Shown: one piece after another, positions 1 through 7,058 of the stretch
How positions within the stretch are numbered: position 1 is the first letter of the stretch
Layout: each line of letters begins with the position of its first letter
Source of the DNA: DTLA01 sp034436295
GTDB taxonomy: Bacteria > Chloroflexota > Anaerolineae > DTLA01
Direction: 5' to 3'
NCBI GenBank assembly: GCA_034436295.1
Contig: DAOTVT010000103.1
Coordinates: 1 to 12,437 of the forward strand
Length of the DNA: 12,437 nucleotides
Made by a program: the position numbers and the translations under genes
Notes under the pieces: model-generated
Told to the model about the DNA's origin: nothing
The model's input: only the letters and a program-made list of their open reading frames with translations
The model's database searches: none

Positions 1-1751
1 CGCTGGCCGTCTTCTCGTCCGACGCGCTGTCTTCGGTGGCCTACGCGACCGAAGAGATCATGCTCATGCTCATCGTCGCCGGCAGCGCGGCCGTGGGGCT
101 TGCCTGGCCCATCGCCCTGGGCATCGCTGCGCTGATCGCGATTGTAGCGTTTTCGTATTACCAGACAGTCCATGCCTATCCTGGGGGCGGCGGCTCCTAT
201 ATCGTCGCTCATGACAATCTCGGCCAGTTGCCCGGCCTGGTCGCTGCAGCGGCGCTCCTCACTGACTATGTGCTCACCGTCTCCGTGAGCATTACCTCCG
301 GTGTGGCTGCCATCACCTCGGCGTTTCCGGCCTTGTATCCGCACCGCATTCTGCTGGCGCTCTTCTTCGTCGCGCTCATCATGACCCTGAACCTGCGCGG
401 CGTGCGCGAATCGGGCACCATCTTCGCGATTCCCACGTACCTCTTCCTGGCCATCATGCTATCCATGCTGGCGGTCGGGTTTGCGCGGTGGATTGCCGCG
501 GGAATGCCACCCGCCCAGCCCCCGCGCATAGACTACCCCGCCGTGCAAGGGCTGTCCCTGTTCCTCATTCTGCGGGCTTTCTCCAGCGGGTGCGCGGCCC
601 TCACCGGCATTGAGGCCATCAGCAACGGCATCCCCGCCTTCAAGCCGCCCGAGTCCGACAACGCGGGCAAGACGTTGATCGCCATGGCGACGCTCCTGGC
701 CACCATGTTCCTGGGCATCACGTTCCTCACCCACCGGTTTGGCATCGTGCCCAACGAGATGACACACGAGACGCTTGTCTCCCAATTGGGCCGATACGTG
801 CTCGGCGAAGGTTCGCCGCTATACTTCGCGCTCCAGGTGGCCACCATGCTCATCCTGGTGCTGGCGGCAAACACCAGTTTCGCCGACTTCCCGCGCCTGT
901 CGTCCATCCTGGCACGCGACCGCTACATGCCGCACCAGTTCGCGAACCTGGGCGACCGGCTCGTGTTCTCCAACGGGATCATCACGTTGGCGCTGGCGTC
1001 GTCGGCCCTCATCGTACTGTTCGGCGGCCAGACCACCCGCCTCATCCCGCTGTATGCCATCGGCGTATTCCTGTCGTTCACGCTCTCGCAGGCAGGGATG
1101 GTGGTGCGGTGGTGGCGCCTGAGAACCCACCATTGGCAACTCAAGGCGGCCATCAACGGGCTTGGCGCGTTGGCGACTGGCATAGTGCTCCTCGTGATCG
1201 CCGCGACGAAGTTCGCCCTGGGCGCGTGGATCGTGCTGCTCTGGATTCCCGTCTTCATCTATTTCTTCCTGGCGGTGCACCGCCACTACCATCGGGTCGC
1301 GCAGCAACTGTCCCTTGAGAACCGTGGCAGCCTCCCGCCGATCCGTCGGCACCGCGTGATCGTTCCCATCGCCGACGTGCATCGGGGGGTCATCGCCGCC
1401 CTGAACTATGCCCGCTCCATCTCGGACGACGTTACGGCCGTGTATGTGGAAGTAGATCCGGCAGAAACGCCGAAGGTGCACCGCAAGTGGGCCGACTGGG
1501 GCGAAGGCGTCCGACTTGTAACCCTGAAATCCGAGTATCGCTCCATCATCGGCCCGCTGATTGAGTACGTGGACAAGGTGGATGAACCCAATCGCCGCGA
1601 CCAGGTGGTAACCATCGTGCTGCCGCAATTCGTCCCCGCCAGGCCGTGGCACAATCTGCTGCACAACCAGACGGCGATCCTCATCCACCTGGCGTTTGTA
1701 TTCCGGCGCGACGTCATGGTAACCGACGTCCCGTTCCATCTTGAAGAGTAG
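1..1751 (+). CDS. kimA: KimA-like K+/H+ symporter of the APC/KUP superfamily, 5' partial
   Basis: The reading frame is open from base 3 to the TAG at 1749-1751 and gives 582 visible residues; the start lies off the window. Multiple hydrophobic segments cover about residues 15-435. They are followed by a cytoplasmic universal-stress-protein-like domain (about 450-582), the layout of Bacillus subtilis KimA. From memory of the KimA structure, its K+-site residues are D36, Y43, D117, Y118, T121, T230, E233 and Y377. This protein has D7 and Y14 in FSSDALSSVAYATEE, D88-Y89-T92 in TDYVLT, and T201/E204 in LTGIEA, all at identical spacing. A Tyr in IPLYAIG lies near the Y377 position. That spacing implies about 29 missing N-terminal residues. 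Two RCK regulators follow 11 nt downstream, which supports potassium rather than amino acid transport. The alternative is a generic APC amino acid permease. Confidence 0.85.
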   Translation, partial: LAVFSSDALSSVAYATEEIMLMLIVAGSAAVGLAWPIALGIAALIAIVAFSYYQTVHAYPGGGGSYIVAHDNLGQLPGLVAAAALLTDYVLTVSVSITSGVAAITSAFPALYPHRILLALFFVALIMTLNLRGVRESGTIFAIPTYLFLAIMLSMLAVGFARWIAAGMPPAQPPRIDYPAVQGLSLFLILRAFSSGCAALTGIEAISNGIPAFKPPESDNAGKTLIAMATLLATMFLGITFLTHRFGIVPNEMTHETLVSQLGRYVLGEGSPLYFALQVATMLILVLAANTSFADFPRLSSILARDRYMPHQFANLGDRLVFSNGIITLALASSALIVLFGGQTTRLIPLYAIGVFLSFTLSQAGMVVRWWRLRTHHWQLKAAINGLGALATGIVLLVIAATKFALGAWIVLLWIPVFIYFFLAVHRHYHRVAQQLSLENRGSLPPIRRHRVIVPIADVHRGVIAALNYARSISDDVTAVYVEVDPAETPKVHRKWADWGEGVRLVTLKSEYRSIIGPLIEYVDKVDEPNRRDQVVTIVLPQFVPARPWHNLLHNQTAILIHLAFVFRRDVMVTDVPFHLEE

Positions 1752-1762
1752 AGGCGATTCCG

Positions 1763-2431
1763 ATGAAATTCATTGTCGTGGGGTGTGGGCGCACCGGCGC
1801 AACGCTGGCGCAGTCGCTGTGCCGCAAGGGGCATCAGGTGGCCGTCATTGACAAGGACGAGCGCGCGTTCTCTCGGCTCGGACCAGGCTTCCGAGGGCGC
1901 ACCTACGAAGGGCTTGCCTTTGACCGCGATGTGCTCCTGCGCGCGGGCATCCAGGACGCCGAAGGGCTGGCCGCGCTCACCAACGACGAGGCGGCCAACA
2001 TGATCGTGTGCCGCATTGCGAAACTCGCCTTCAAGGTCCCAAACGTCGTCGCGCGGCTCTACGAACCCGAACGGGCCTCGCTGTACAAGAGCATGGGCGT
2101 GGCGACCGTGTCATCGGTAACGTGGCGGGTGCTGCGCCTGGAGCAGTTGCTGTGCCAGCCCACCCTGAGCGTCGTGGGCAGCCTGGGCAACGGCGAGGTT
2201 CAGGTTGTGGAGGTTCAGGCCACCGAGGGGTTGGTGGGCCGGCCCGTCAAGGAGTTCATCCACCCAGGCCAGACGACGGATGTGGCGATGCTCCACGGTG
2301 GCGCGGCTTCCCTGCCCACGATGGACATGCCGCTGGCGGAAGGCGACCGGCTGCGCCTGGCCGTCGCGTCGGACTACCTGGACGAGTTCAAAGCCTGGCT
2401 AGAGCATCTCAAGAAAGAGGGGCAGTCATGA
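1763..2431 (+). CDS. TrkA-family RCK protein, first half-size copy
   Basis: Cytoplasmic nucleotide-sensing regulator of K+ transport, 222 aa. The N-terminal RCK_N/Rossmann domain (about 1-120) has the dinucleotide-binding loop G7-x-G9-R-x-G12 and an acidic residue ending strand 2 (D30 in VIDKDE). The C-terminal part (about 135-218) matches an RCK_C (TrkA_C) domain, with the pattern VVEVQATEGLVGRPVKEF and a late GDRLRLAV strand. E. coli TrkA is about 458 aa with two such units in tandem; here the units are separate genes. ATG is preceded by AGAGG at 1750-1754, overlapping the permease stop codon, and the 11-nt gap indicates co-transcription. The stop overlaps the next start as ATGA. The family call is firm. 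The partner transporter is inferred to be the adjacent KimA-like permease. Confidence 0.88.
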   Translation: MKFIVVGCGRTGATLAQSLCRKGHQVAVIDKDERAFSRLGPGFRGRTYEGLAFDRDVLLRAGIQDAEGLAALTNDEAANMIVCRIAKLAFKVPNVVARLYEPERASLYKSMGVATVSSVTWRVLRLEQLLCQPTLSVVGSLGNGEVQVVEVQATEGLVGRPVKEFIHPGQTTDVAMLHGGAASLPTMDMPLAEGDRLRLAVASDYLDEFKAWLEHLKKEGQS

Positions 2432-3129
2432 GAGTCGTCATCGTAGGTGGCGGCAAGGTTGGCTCATACTTGGCGGCGCTGCTCTTGGAAGGCCAGCATG
2501 AGGTGCACATCGTGGAAAACCGCCCCCAAGTGCTGTCGCGCCTTCACCGCGAACTCCCGACCGAGGCCATCGTGGACGGAGACGGCTTGCGCCGCGAGAC
2601 CCTGGATTTGGCCCATGCCGACCGCGCCGATGTCCTCGTAACCGTTACAGGCGACGACGAGGTGAATCTCGCCATCGCCCTCATGGCGAAAACCGTCTAC
2701 AAGATTCCGCGCGTCATCGGCCGCATCAACAACCCGCGCAATGCCTGGCTGTTCACGCCCGAGATGGGCGTGGACGTGGCGGTCAACCAGACGGACTTGC
2801 TGGCCAAACTGATCGTGGAAGAGATGTCGCTGGGCGACATGATGATTCTCCTCCGGCTCCGCAAAGGGGAGATTTCGCTCGTTACCGAGAAACTGGAGCC
2901 TGGCGCGCCAGCCGAGGGCAAGCGCGTGGCCGACCTGCCGCTCCCCCAGGACTGCCTGCTGGTCGGCGCCATCCGCGAAGGCGACATCCTGGTGCCCCGA
3001 GGCGACACGGTGCTCCAGGCTCACGATGAGATCCTCGCGCTGGTGCGAACCGGCTCGCACACGGCCTTCCGCAACCTGCTGGCCAATCCGACGCGGGCCG
3101 AGGCCGTAGAGGCAGAGGCAGAAGACTGA
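2428..3129 (+). CDS. TrkA-family RCK protein, second half-size copy
   Basis: Second RCK regulator, 233 aa, starting in an ATGA overlap with the first. GAGGGG (about 2417-2422) serves as ribosome binding site. The frame stays open far upstream, but the Rossmann fold begins exactly at this ATG (MRVVIVGGGKVG), so the longer reading is not used. RCK_N spans about 1-125, with G7-G-G9-K-V-G12 and E30 ending strand 2 in HIVENR. A further stretch, VTVTGDDEVNLAIA, is typical of the family. RCK_C spans about 140-220 and ends DEILALVRTG. An acidic tail (EAVEAEAED) follows. Its sequence differs markedly from the first copy, so the two are not a recent duplication and may form a hetero-oligomeric ring. 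NAD(H), ATP/ADP or a cyclic dinucleotide are all possible ligands; none can be chosen from sequence. Confidence 0.88.
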   Translation: MRVVIVGGGKVGSYLAALLLEGQHEVHIVENRPQVLSRLHRELPTEAIVDGDGLRRETLDLAHADRADVLVTVTGDDEVNLAIALMAKTVYKIPRVIGRINNPRNAWLFTPEMGVDVAVNQTDLLAKLIVEEMSLGDMMILLRLRKGEISLVTEKLEPGAPAEGKRVADLPLPQDCLLVGAIREGDILVPRGDTVLQAHDEILALVRTGSHTAFRNLLANPTRAEAVEAEAED

Positions 3130-3197
3130 CCCCGCCGCAACAGCCGGCATCGGCGCGGCGCAGGCGAGGTCATCGGCGATAACCGCACACTCCGGCG

Positions 3198-3222
3198 CAG
3201 TGTCAGCGCACGGAGGACACTG
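3198..3222. promoter_or_regulatory. Perfect inverted repeat ahead of the molybdenum hydroxylase operon
   Basis: CAGTGTC (3198-3204) and GACACTG (3216-3222) are perfect reverse complements separated by 11 nt. The repeat lies in the 112-bp gap after the second RCK gene, directly before the AAAGG ribosome binding site (3226-3230) of the FAD-subunit gene. It could be a dimeric repressor operator or an mRNA hairpin affecting translation of the first cistron. No convincing -35/-10 pair was seen in this gap, so the promoter remains unplaced. Confidence 0.45.
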
Positions 3223-3241
3223 ACGAAAGGATGGGCAACGC

Positions 3242-4114
3242 ATGTGGCAAGAATACCTGTTTGCGACCTCGGTAGAGCACGCGCTGGAATTGCTGAGCCG
3301 GTATGAAGGGCGTGCCCAACTCATCGCGGGAGGCACAGACCTGGTGCTCCAGAGCCAGCGCGGCGAGTGTCCCGCCACCGTCATGGTGGACATCACCCGC
3401 ATTCCCGGCCTGAATCACATCCAAGAGCAAGACGGCCATATCGTCGTCGGTGCGCAAGTTACCCACGCCCAGATCGCCGCATCGCCCCTGATACGCGAGA
3501 AAGCCCCCATCCTCGCCATGGCCTGCGCGCAGGTGGGTGGCCCTCAAATCCGAAACGCCGGCACCCTCGTGGGCAATGTGATCAACGCACAGCCCGCTGC
3601 CGACGGCGCTGTGGCCCTGTTCGCACTGGACGCCGAACTGGAAGTCGCAACCCCCGAAGGCCGGCGATGGGAACCGATTGCCCACGTGTACCGTGGCGTC
3701 GGCGTCTGCACCATCAACCCCTGCCAGGAGATGGTAACGGCCGTCCGCTTCAGGCCCCTCACGGGCGCTTGCGGATGCAACTACCAGCGTTTGGCCCGAC
3801 GCAAAGCGTTGACGCTCCCCACGCTCGTGGTGGCAGCGGTGCTGGAGATGACCGGCGACGCCATCAAGTGGGCGCGCATCGCCATCGGGCCCGTCGCGCC
3901 CACGCCCTACCGCGCCGCCGACGCCGAGGCCTACCTCATCGGCAAGAAAGCGGAAGAGTCGGTCTTCGCCGAGGCCGGGCAACTCGCCGCCGCCAAGGCC
4001 CGACCACGCGACAGCCTGATACGCGGTTCTGGCGAATACCGGACGGCCATGGTCGGAGTGCTGGTGCGGCGCGCGCTCGCCGCGGCGGCCCAGCAATGCT
4101 ACGGGAGGCGATAA
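3242..4114 (+). CDS. Molybdenum hydroxylase FAD-binding subunit (CoxM/XdhB-like)
   Basis: FAD subunit, 290 aa, of a xanthine dehydrogenase-family enzyme. It passes electrons from the 2Fe-2S subunit to the terminal acceptor. The N-terminal FAD-binding half (about 1-170) contains LIAGGTD (27-33) and the GTLVGNVINAQPAAD stretch (107-121), the counterpart of the family's TIGGN-type pyrophosphate loop. The C-terminal half (about 175-285) fits the CO dehydrogenase flavoprotein C-terminal domain. About 290 aa is the normal length. ATG 3242 follows AAAGG (3226-3230) with an 11-nt spacer; the nearer ATG at 3231 is in another frame. The 2Fe-2S gene starts one base after the TAA. The order FAD, FeS, Mo is that of coxMSL-type operons. 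Electron acceptor and substrate are not determined. Confidence 0.9.
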   Translation: MWQEYLFATSVEHALELLSRYEGRAQLIAGGTDLVLQSQRGECPATVMVDITRIPGLNHIQEQDGHIVVGAQVTHAQIAASPLIREKAPILAMACAQVGGPQIRNAGTLVGNVINAQPAADGAVALFALDAELEVATPEGRRWEPIAHVYRGVGVCTINPCQEMVTAVRFRPLTGACGCNYQRLARRKALTLPTLVVAAVLEMTGDAIKWARIAIGPVAPTPYRAADAEAYLIGKKAEESVFAEAGQLAAAKARPRDSLIRGSGEYRTAMVGVLVRRALAAAAQQCYGRR

Positions 4115-4115
4115 G

Positions 4116-4595
4116 ATGCACACGCTGATGATGAACGTCAACGGATCCGACGTCCGCGTTGACATCTACCCGGACGAAACACTCGCCGAGGTTCTGCGCG
4201 ACCGGCTCGGCCTCATCGGGACCAAGGTAGCCTGCGGCGAAGGCGAATGCGGCGCCTGCACCGTGCTCATTGACGGCGTCGCGGTTACGTCCTGTATTAC
4301 CCCCGCCATGAAGGCCCACGGGCGCCGTGTGGTTACCATAGAGGGACTTAGCGAGGACAAGGAACTGCACGTCATTCAGCAGGCCTTCGTGGACGCCACC
4401 GCCTCGCAGTGCGGATACTGCACCCCTGGCTTCATCATGGCCACCAAGGCCCTGCTGGATGCGAACCCCAACCCCACACGAGACGAGATCATGCACGGCA
4501 TATCGGGCAACCTGTGCCGCTGCACGGGGTACTACCAGATCGTGGACGCAGTGGCCCTGGCCGCGAAACGCCTCGCGGAGGAGGAGCAATCATGA
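4116..4595 (+). CDS. Molybdenum hydroxylase 2Fe-2S subunit (CoxS/XdhC-like)
   Basis: Small iron-sulfur subunit, 159 aa, the usual length for the family. It carries two [2Fe-2S] clusters that wire the Mo site to FAD. The N-terminal ferredoxin-like domain has the plant-type ligands C40, C45, C48 (CGEGECGAC) and C60. The C-terminal four-helix domain has C99 and C102 (QCGYC) with C134 and C136 (GNLCRCTGYY). All eight ligands are present, so the protein looks intact. GGGAGG at 4103-4108 precedes the ATG, inside the 3' end of the FAD gene. The stop codon shares ATGA with the Mo-subunit gene. No twin-arginine signal is present, so the enzyme is predicted to be cytoplasmic. Confidence 0.95.
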   Translation: MHTLMMNVNGSDVRVDIYPDETLAEVLRDRLGLIGTKVACGEGECGACTVLIDGVAVTSCITPAMKAHGRRVVTIEGLSEDKELHVIQQAFVDATASQCGYCTPGFIMATKALLDANPNPTRDEIMHGISGNLCRCTGYYQIVDAVALAAKRLAEEEQS

Positions 4596-6808
4596 GCAAA
4601 GTCGTTGGCTCGCCGCAGACTCGCCTGGACATCGTCGCGAAAGTCAAGGGGACCCGCAAGTACCCGCAGGACTTCAACATGGAGGGGCAACTCTGGGCCG
4701 CCGTCGTCTGGGCCGCTCACCCTCACGCCATCGTCCGGCGCATTGACACGTCGGCCGCGGAGGCGCTGCCAGGCGTCGTGCGCATCATCACGTCCAAAGA
4801 CGTGCCCGTCAACAGTTACGGCATCAACATCCCCGACCAGCCCGTGCTGGTGGGCGAAGGCGGGAAGGTACGCTGGGTGGGCGATCGCATCGCCATCGTC
4901 GTGGCCCAAGACCGCCGCACCGCCTACAAGGCGCGGGACCTAGTGCGCGTGGACTACGAACCGCTGCCCGTGCTGTCCGACGTGTTCGCCGCCATGCAGG
5001 AGAACGCTCCTCGCATTCACGAAGACCGCCCCAGCAACATTCTGCACCACATCCCCATCCGCAAGGGCAACGTAGAAGAGGGTTTCGCGCAGGCCGAAGT
5101 CATCGTGGAAGGCGAGGTCTCCACGCCCTTTGTGGAACACGCCTACATGCAGCCGGAAGCGGGCATTGGCTACATAGACGAGGAGGGGCGCGTTACCGTC
5201 ATTGCCTCCGCCCAGTGGCCCCACGACGACCTGCACCAGATTGCGCGCATGCTGGACCTGCCCGAGGACAAGGTGCGGGAGATTGTGCCCGCGGTCGGAG
5301 GCGCATTCGGCGGGCGCGAGGACATGTACATCCAGCACCTCCTGGCCCTCTGCGCCTTCGTCATGCGCCGCCCGGTGAAGATGGTGTGGGACCGCGAGGA
5401 GTCCATCTCCCGCACAGGCAAGCGCCACCCGTTCTACTTCCGGTACAAGGTGGGTGCTACGCGCGAGGGCGTCCTGACGGCCGTCCAGATTCGCCTCATC
5501 TCCGACGCCGGAGCCTACGCCTCCACGTCCATCCCCGTGCTCAACAATGCGGCCAGTTTCGCCGCCGGGCCCTACAAGTACCCGCACGCCCACGTGGATG
5601 CCTACACCGTCTTCACGAACAACGCGGTTACGATGGCCATGCGCGGGTTCGGCGCCACGCAGCCGCCGGTCATGTACGAGAGAATGCTGGACCAGTTAGC
5701 CGAAGCCCTGCACATGGACCCGGTGGAATTGCGCATGAAGAATCTGCTGGGCGATGGCGACATCAGCATCACCGGCAACGCCATGTGGGGCGGCGTGGGC
5801 ATCAAGGAAACGCTGCGGCAGGCGGCCCTGGCTGCCGGCTGGCGGCAGGAAGGCGAGCACTGGGTCAAACCCGACCTGGGCCAGCCGTCCGCCCCGCACA
5901 AGAAGCGCGGCATCGGCATCGCGTGCGCGTACAAGAACGTCGGCTACTCCTTCGGCTTTGACGACAAGTCGGAGGCCGAGGTCATCCTCCGCCTCAAGAT
6001 GGATGGCAGCATCGCCAGCGCCACGGTCAAGACCGCCGCCGTGGACGTAGGCCAGGGTGTAACCACCGCCCTCGCCCAAATCGCCGCCGAGACGCTGGGC
6101 ATCCCGGTGTCCAGGGTGCGAATCGCCCTCATTGACACCAGCGACGTCCCCAACGCAGGCAGTTCCTCCGCCTCGCGCCATGTGTACATCACGGGCAACG
6201 CGGTGTACGGCGCTTGCAAGGCGGCGCTTGAAAAGCGCGAGCGCGTCCTGCTGGAGGAAAGCGGCGAGACGACCGTGTCGGCCCGATACTTGTACCGCGG
6301 CCGCTCCCGTCGCCCCACGACGCCCTACGATCCCGAGACAGGGCAATGCAATCCGCACATCGCCTACTCCTACGGCACCGAGATCGCCCTCGTTGAGGTG
6401 GACGCCGAAACGGGAGAGACAGAGGTCTTGAAGATGTGGGCCGCGCACGACGCGGGCAGGGTGGTCAATCCGGCCCAATACTTCGGACAGGTGGCCGGCG
6501 GCGTCCACATGGGCGTGGGCTACGGCCTGACCGAGGAGTACATCCAGCAGGACTCGCGGCCGCGCACCCGCCGCTTCAGCGAGTACTTCATCCCGACCGT
6601 GCTGGACATGCCGCGCGAACTGGTCTCCCTGGCCGTGGAGGTGGAAGATCCGACCGGCCCCTTCGGCGCAAAGGGCCTGGGCGAGACGCCGACCCTGCCC
6701 ACAGCCGCCGCAATCGCCAACGCGATCCACGACGCCACAGGTGTCTGGCTCAATCGTATACCGGCCACGAGCGAGATGGTCTGGCGCGCGATCCATGGCA
6801 AAGGCTAG
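4592..6808 (+). CDS. Molybdenum hydroxylase molybdopterin-binding subunit (xanthine dehydrogenase family)
   Basis: Catalytic subunit, 738 aa, somewhat shorter than the roughly 770-800 aa common in the family. It binds the molybdopterin cofactor and hydroxylates an aldehyde or N-heterocycle. ATG 4592 overlaps the FeS stop as ATGA; the frame is open further upstream, but that part only shadows the FeS gene. The aldehyde oxidase a/b hammerhead domain covers about 18-125. The Mo-binding domains then contain E182-H183 (VEHAYMQPE), GGAFGGRE (236-243), A349-M-R351-G-F-G and catalytic-type E698 in GAKGLGE. The AMRGFG loop replaces the AYxCSFR loop of aerobic CO dehydrogenase, so this is not CoxL. By eye the residue aligning with bovine XDH Arg880 is Asn, so purine oxidation is uncertain. 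No XdhC/CoxD/CoxF-type maturation gene is in the window. Substrate unknown. Confidence 0.92.
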   Translation: MSKVVGSPQTRLDIVAKVKGTRKYPQDFNMEGQLWAAVVWAAHPHAIVRRIDTSAAEALPGVVRIITSKDVPVNSYGINIPDQPVLVGEGGKVRWVGDRIAIVVAQDRRTAYKARDLVRVDYEPLPVLSDVFAAMQENAPRIHEDRPSNILHHIPIRKGNVEEGFAQAEVIVEGEVSTPFVEHAYMQPEAGIGYIDEEGRVTVIASAQWPHDDLHQIARMLDLPEDKVREIVPAVGGAFGGREDMYIQHLLALCAFVMRRPVKMVWDREESISRTGKRHPFYFRYKVGATREGVLTAVQIRLISDAGAYASTSIPVLNNAASFAAGPYKYPHAHVDAYTVFTNNAVTMAMRGFGATQPPVMYERMLDQLAEALHMDPVELRMKNLLGDGDISITGNAMWGGVGIKETLRQAALAAGWRQEGEHWVKPDLGQPSAPHKKRGIGIACAYKNVGYSFGFDDKSEAEVILRLKMDGSIASATVKTAAVDVGQGVTTALAQIAAETLGIPVSRVRIALIDTSDVPNAGSSSASRHVYITGNAVYGACKAALEKRERVLLEESGETTVSARYLYRGRSRRPTTPYDPETGQCNPHIAYSYGTEIALVEVDAETGETEVLKMWAAHDAGRVVNPAQYFGQVAGGVHMGVGYGLTEEYIQQDSRPRTRRFSEYFIPTVLDMPRELVSLAVEVEDPTGPFGAKGLGETPTLPTAAAIANAIHDATGVWLNRIPATSEMVWRAIHGKG

Positions 6809-6824
6809 CCCGTGTTCGCGGGCT
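6807..6824 (+). terminator. Weak hairpin overlapping the Mo-subunit stop codon
   Basis: AGCCCG (6807-6812) pairs with CGGGCT (6819-6824) around a 6-nt loop, beginning inside the TAG stop. There is no following T-run, so intrinsic termination is doubtful. It could instead be an mRNA 3'-end stabiliser or a degenerate copy of the palindrome found just after the response-regulator gene. Confidence 0.3.
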
Positions 6825-6868
6825 CTCGTCAGCCCCAAAGAGGCTTCGCCCCGCCGGCGTGGAGATAC

Positions 6869-6903
6869 AAGACCCTAAAGGTCTGCGAGACCTTTAGGGT
6901 CTT
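6869..6903. repeat. Perfect 16-bp palindrome with 3-nt loop
   Basis: AAGACCCTAAAGGTCT (6869-6884) and its exact reverse complement (6888-6903) flank the loop GCG. It lies between the molybdenum hydroxylase operon and the next promoter. As RNA it would make a very stable hairpin on either strand. It lacks a clear T-tract, so factor-independent termination is not assured. It has the look of a dispersed palindromic element; only this copy is in the window. Confidence 0.7.
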
Positions 6904-6945
6904 CGCTGGACTGGAGTGAGGAGCATTTCGCGCGCTTCCTGCGAT

Positions 6946-6976
6946 TTGCATCCCCAAACGCAAGTTGTGCTATAAT
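6946..6976 (+). promoter_or_regulatory. Sigma70-type promoter with extended -10 for the HTH-receiver gene
   Basis: TATAAT (6971-6976) is a perfect -10 preceded by TGC (6968-6970), forming an extended -10. TTGCAT (6946-6951) is a possible -35, but its 19-nt spacer is long; an extended -10 can work without a good -35. The predicted start near 6983 gives a 5' leader of about 76 nt before the TTG start codon at 7059. Confidence 0.65.
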
Positions 6977-7058
6977 AGAAAACGTAAGAAACGGAAAGCC
7001 CCCCGATGCGCAGGGGCGCACGGGGCGTTTGGGCGTCCGTGCTTCAGGTGGGGGAAAA

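Noticed and set aside
819..1739. 306-codon minus-strand frame opposite the KimA-like gene
   Set aside because: It is a mirror of the strongly supported permease, with no family-like motifs and no upstream ribosome binding site.
2008..3129. 373-aa version of the second RCK protein with an extra N-terminal part
   Set aside because: The extra 140 residues are an out-of-frame reading of the first RCK gene. The Rossmann fold starts at ATG 2428, which has a ribosome binding site and an ATGA overlap.
4409..6808. 799-aa version of the Mo subunit
   Set aside because: The additional 61 residues overlap the FeS gene in another frame and resemble nothing in the family. ATG 4592 is the natural coupled start.
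4592..6808. Aerobic carbon monoxide dehydrogenase (coxL)
   Set aside because: Gene order fits, but the AYxCSFR active-site loop is absent and replaced by AMRGFG.
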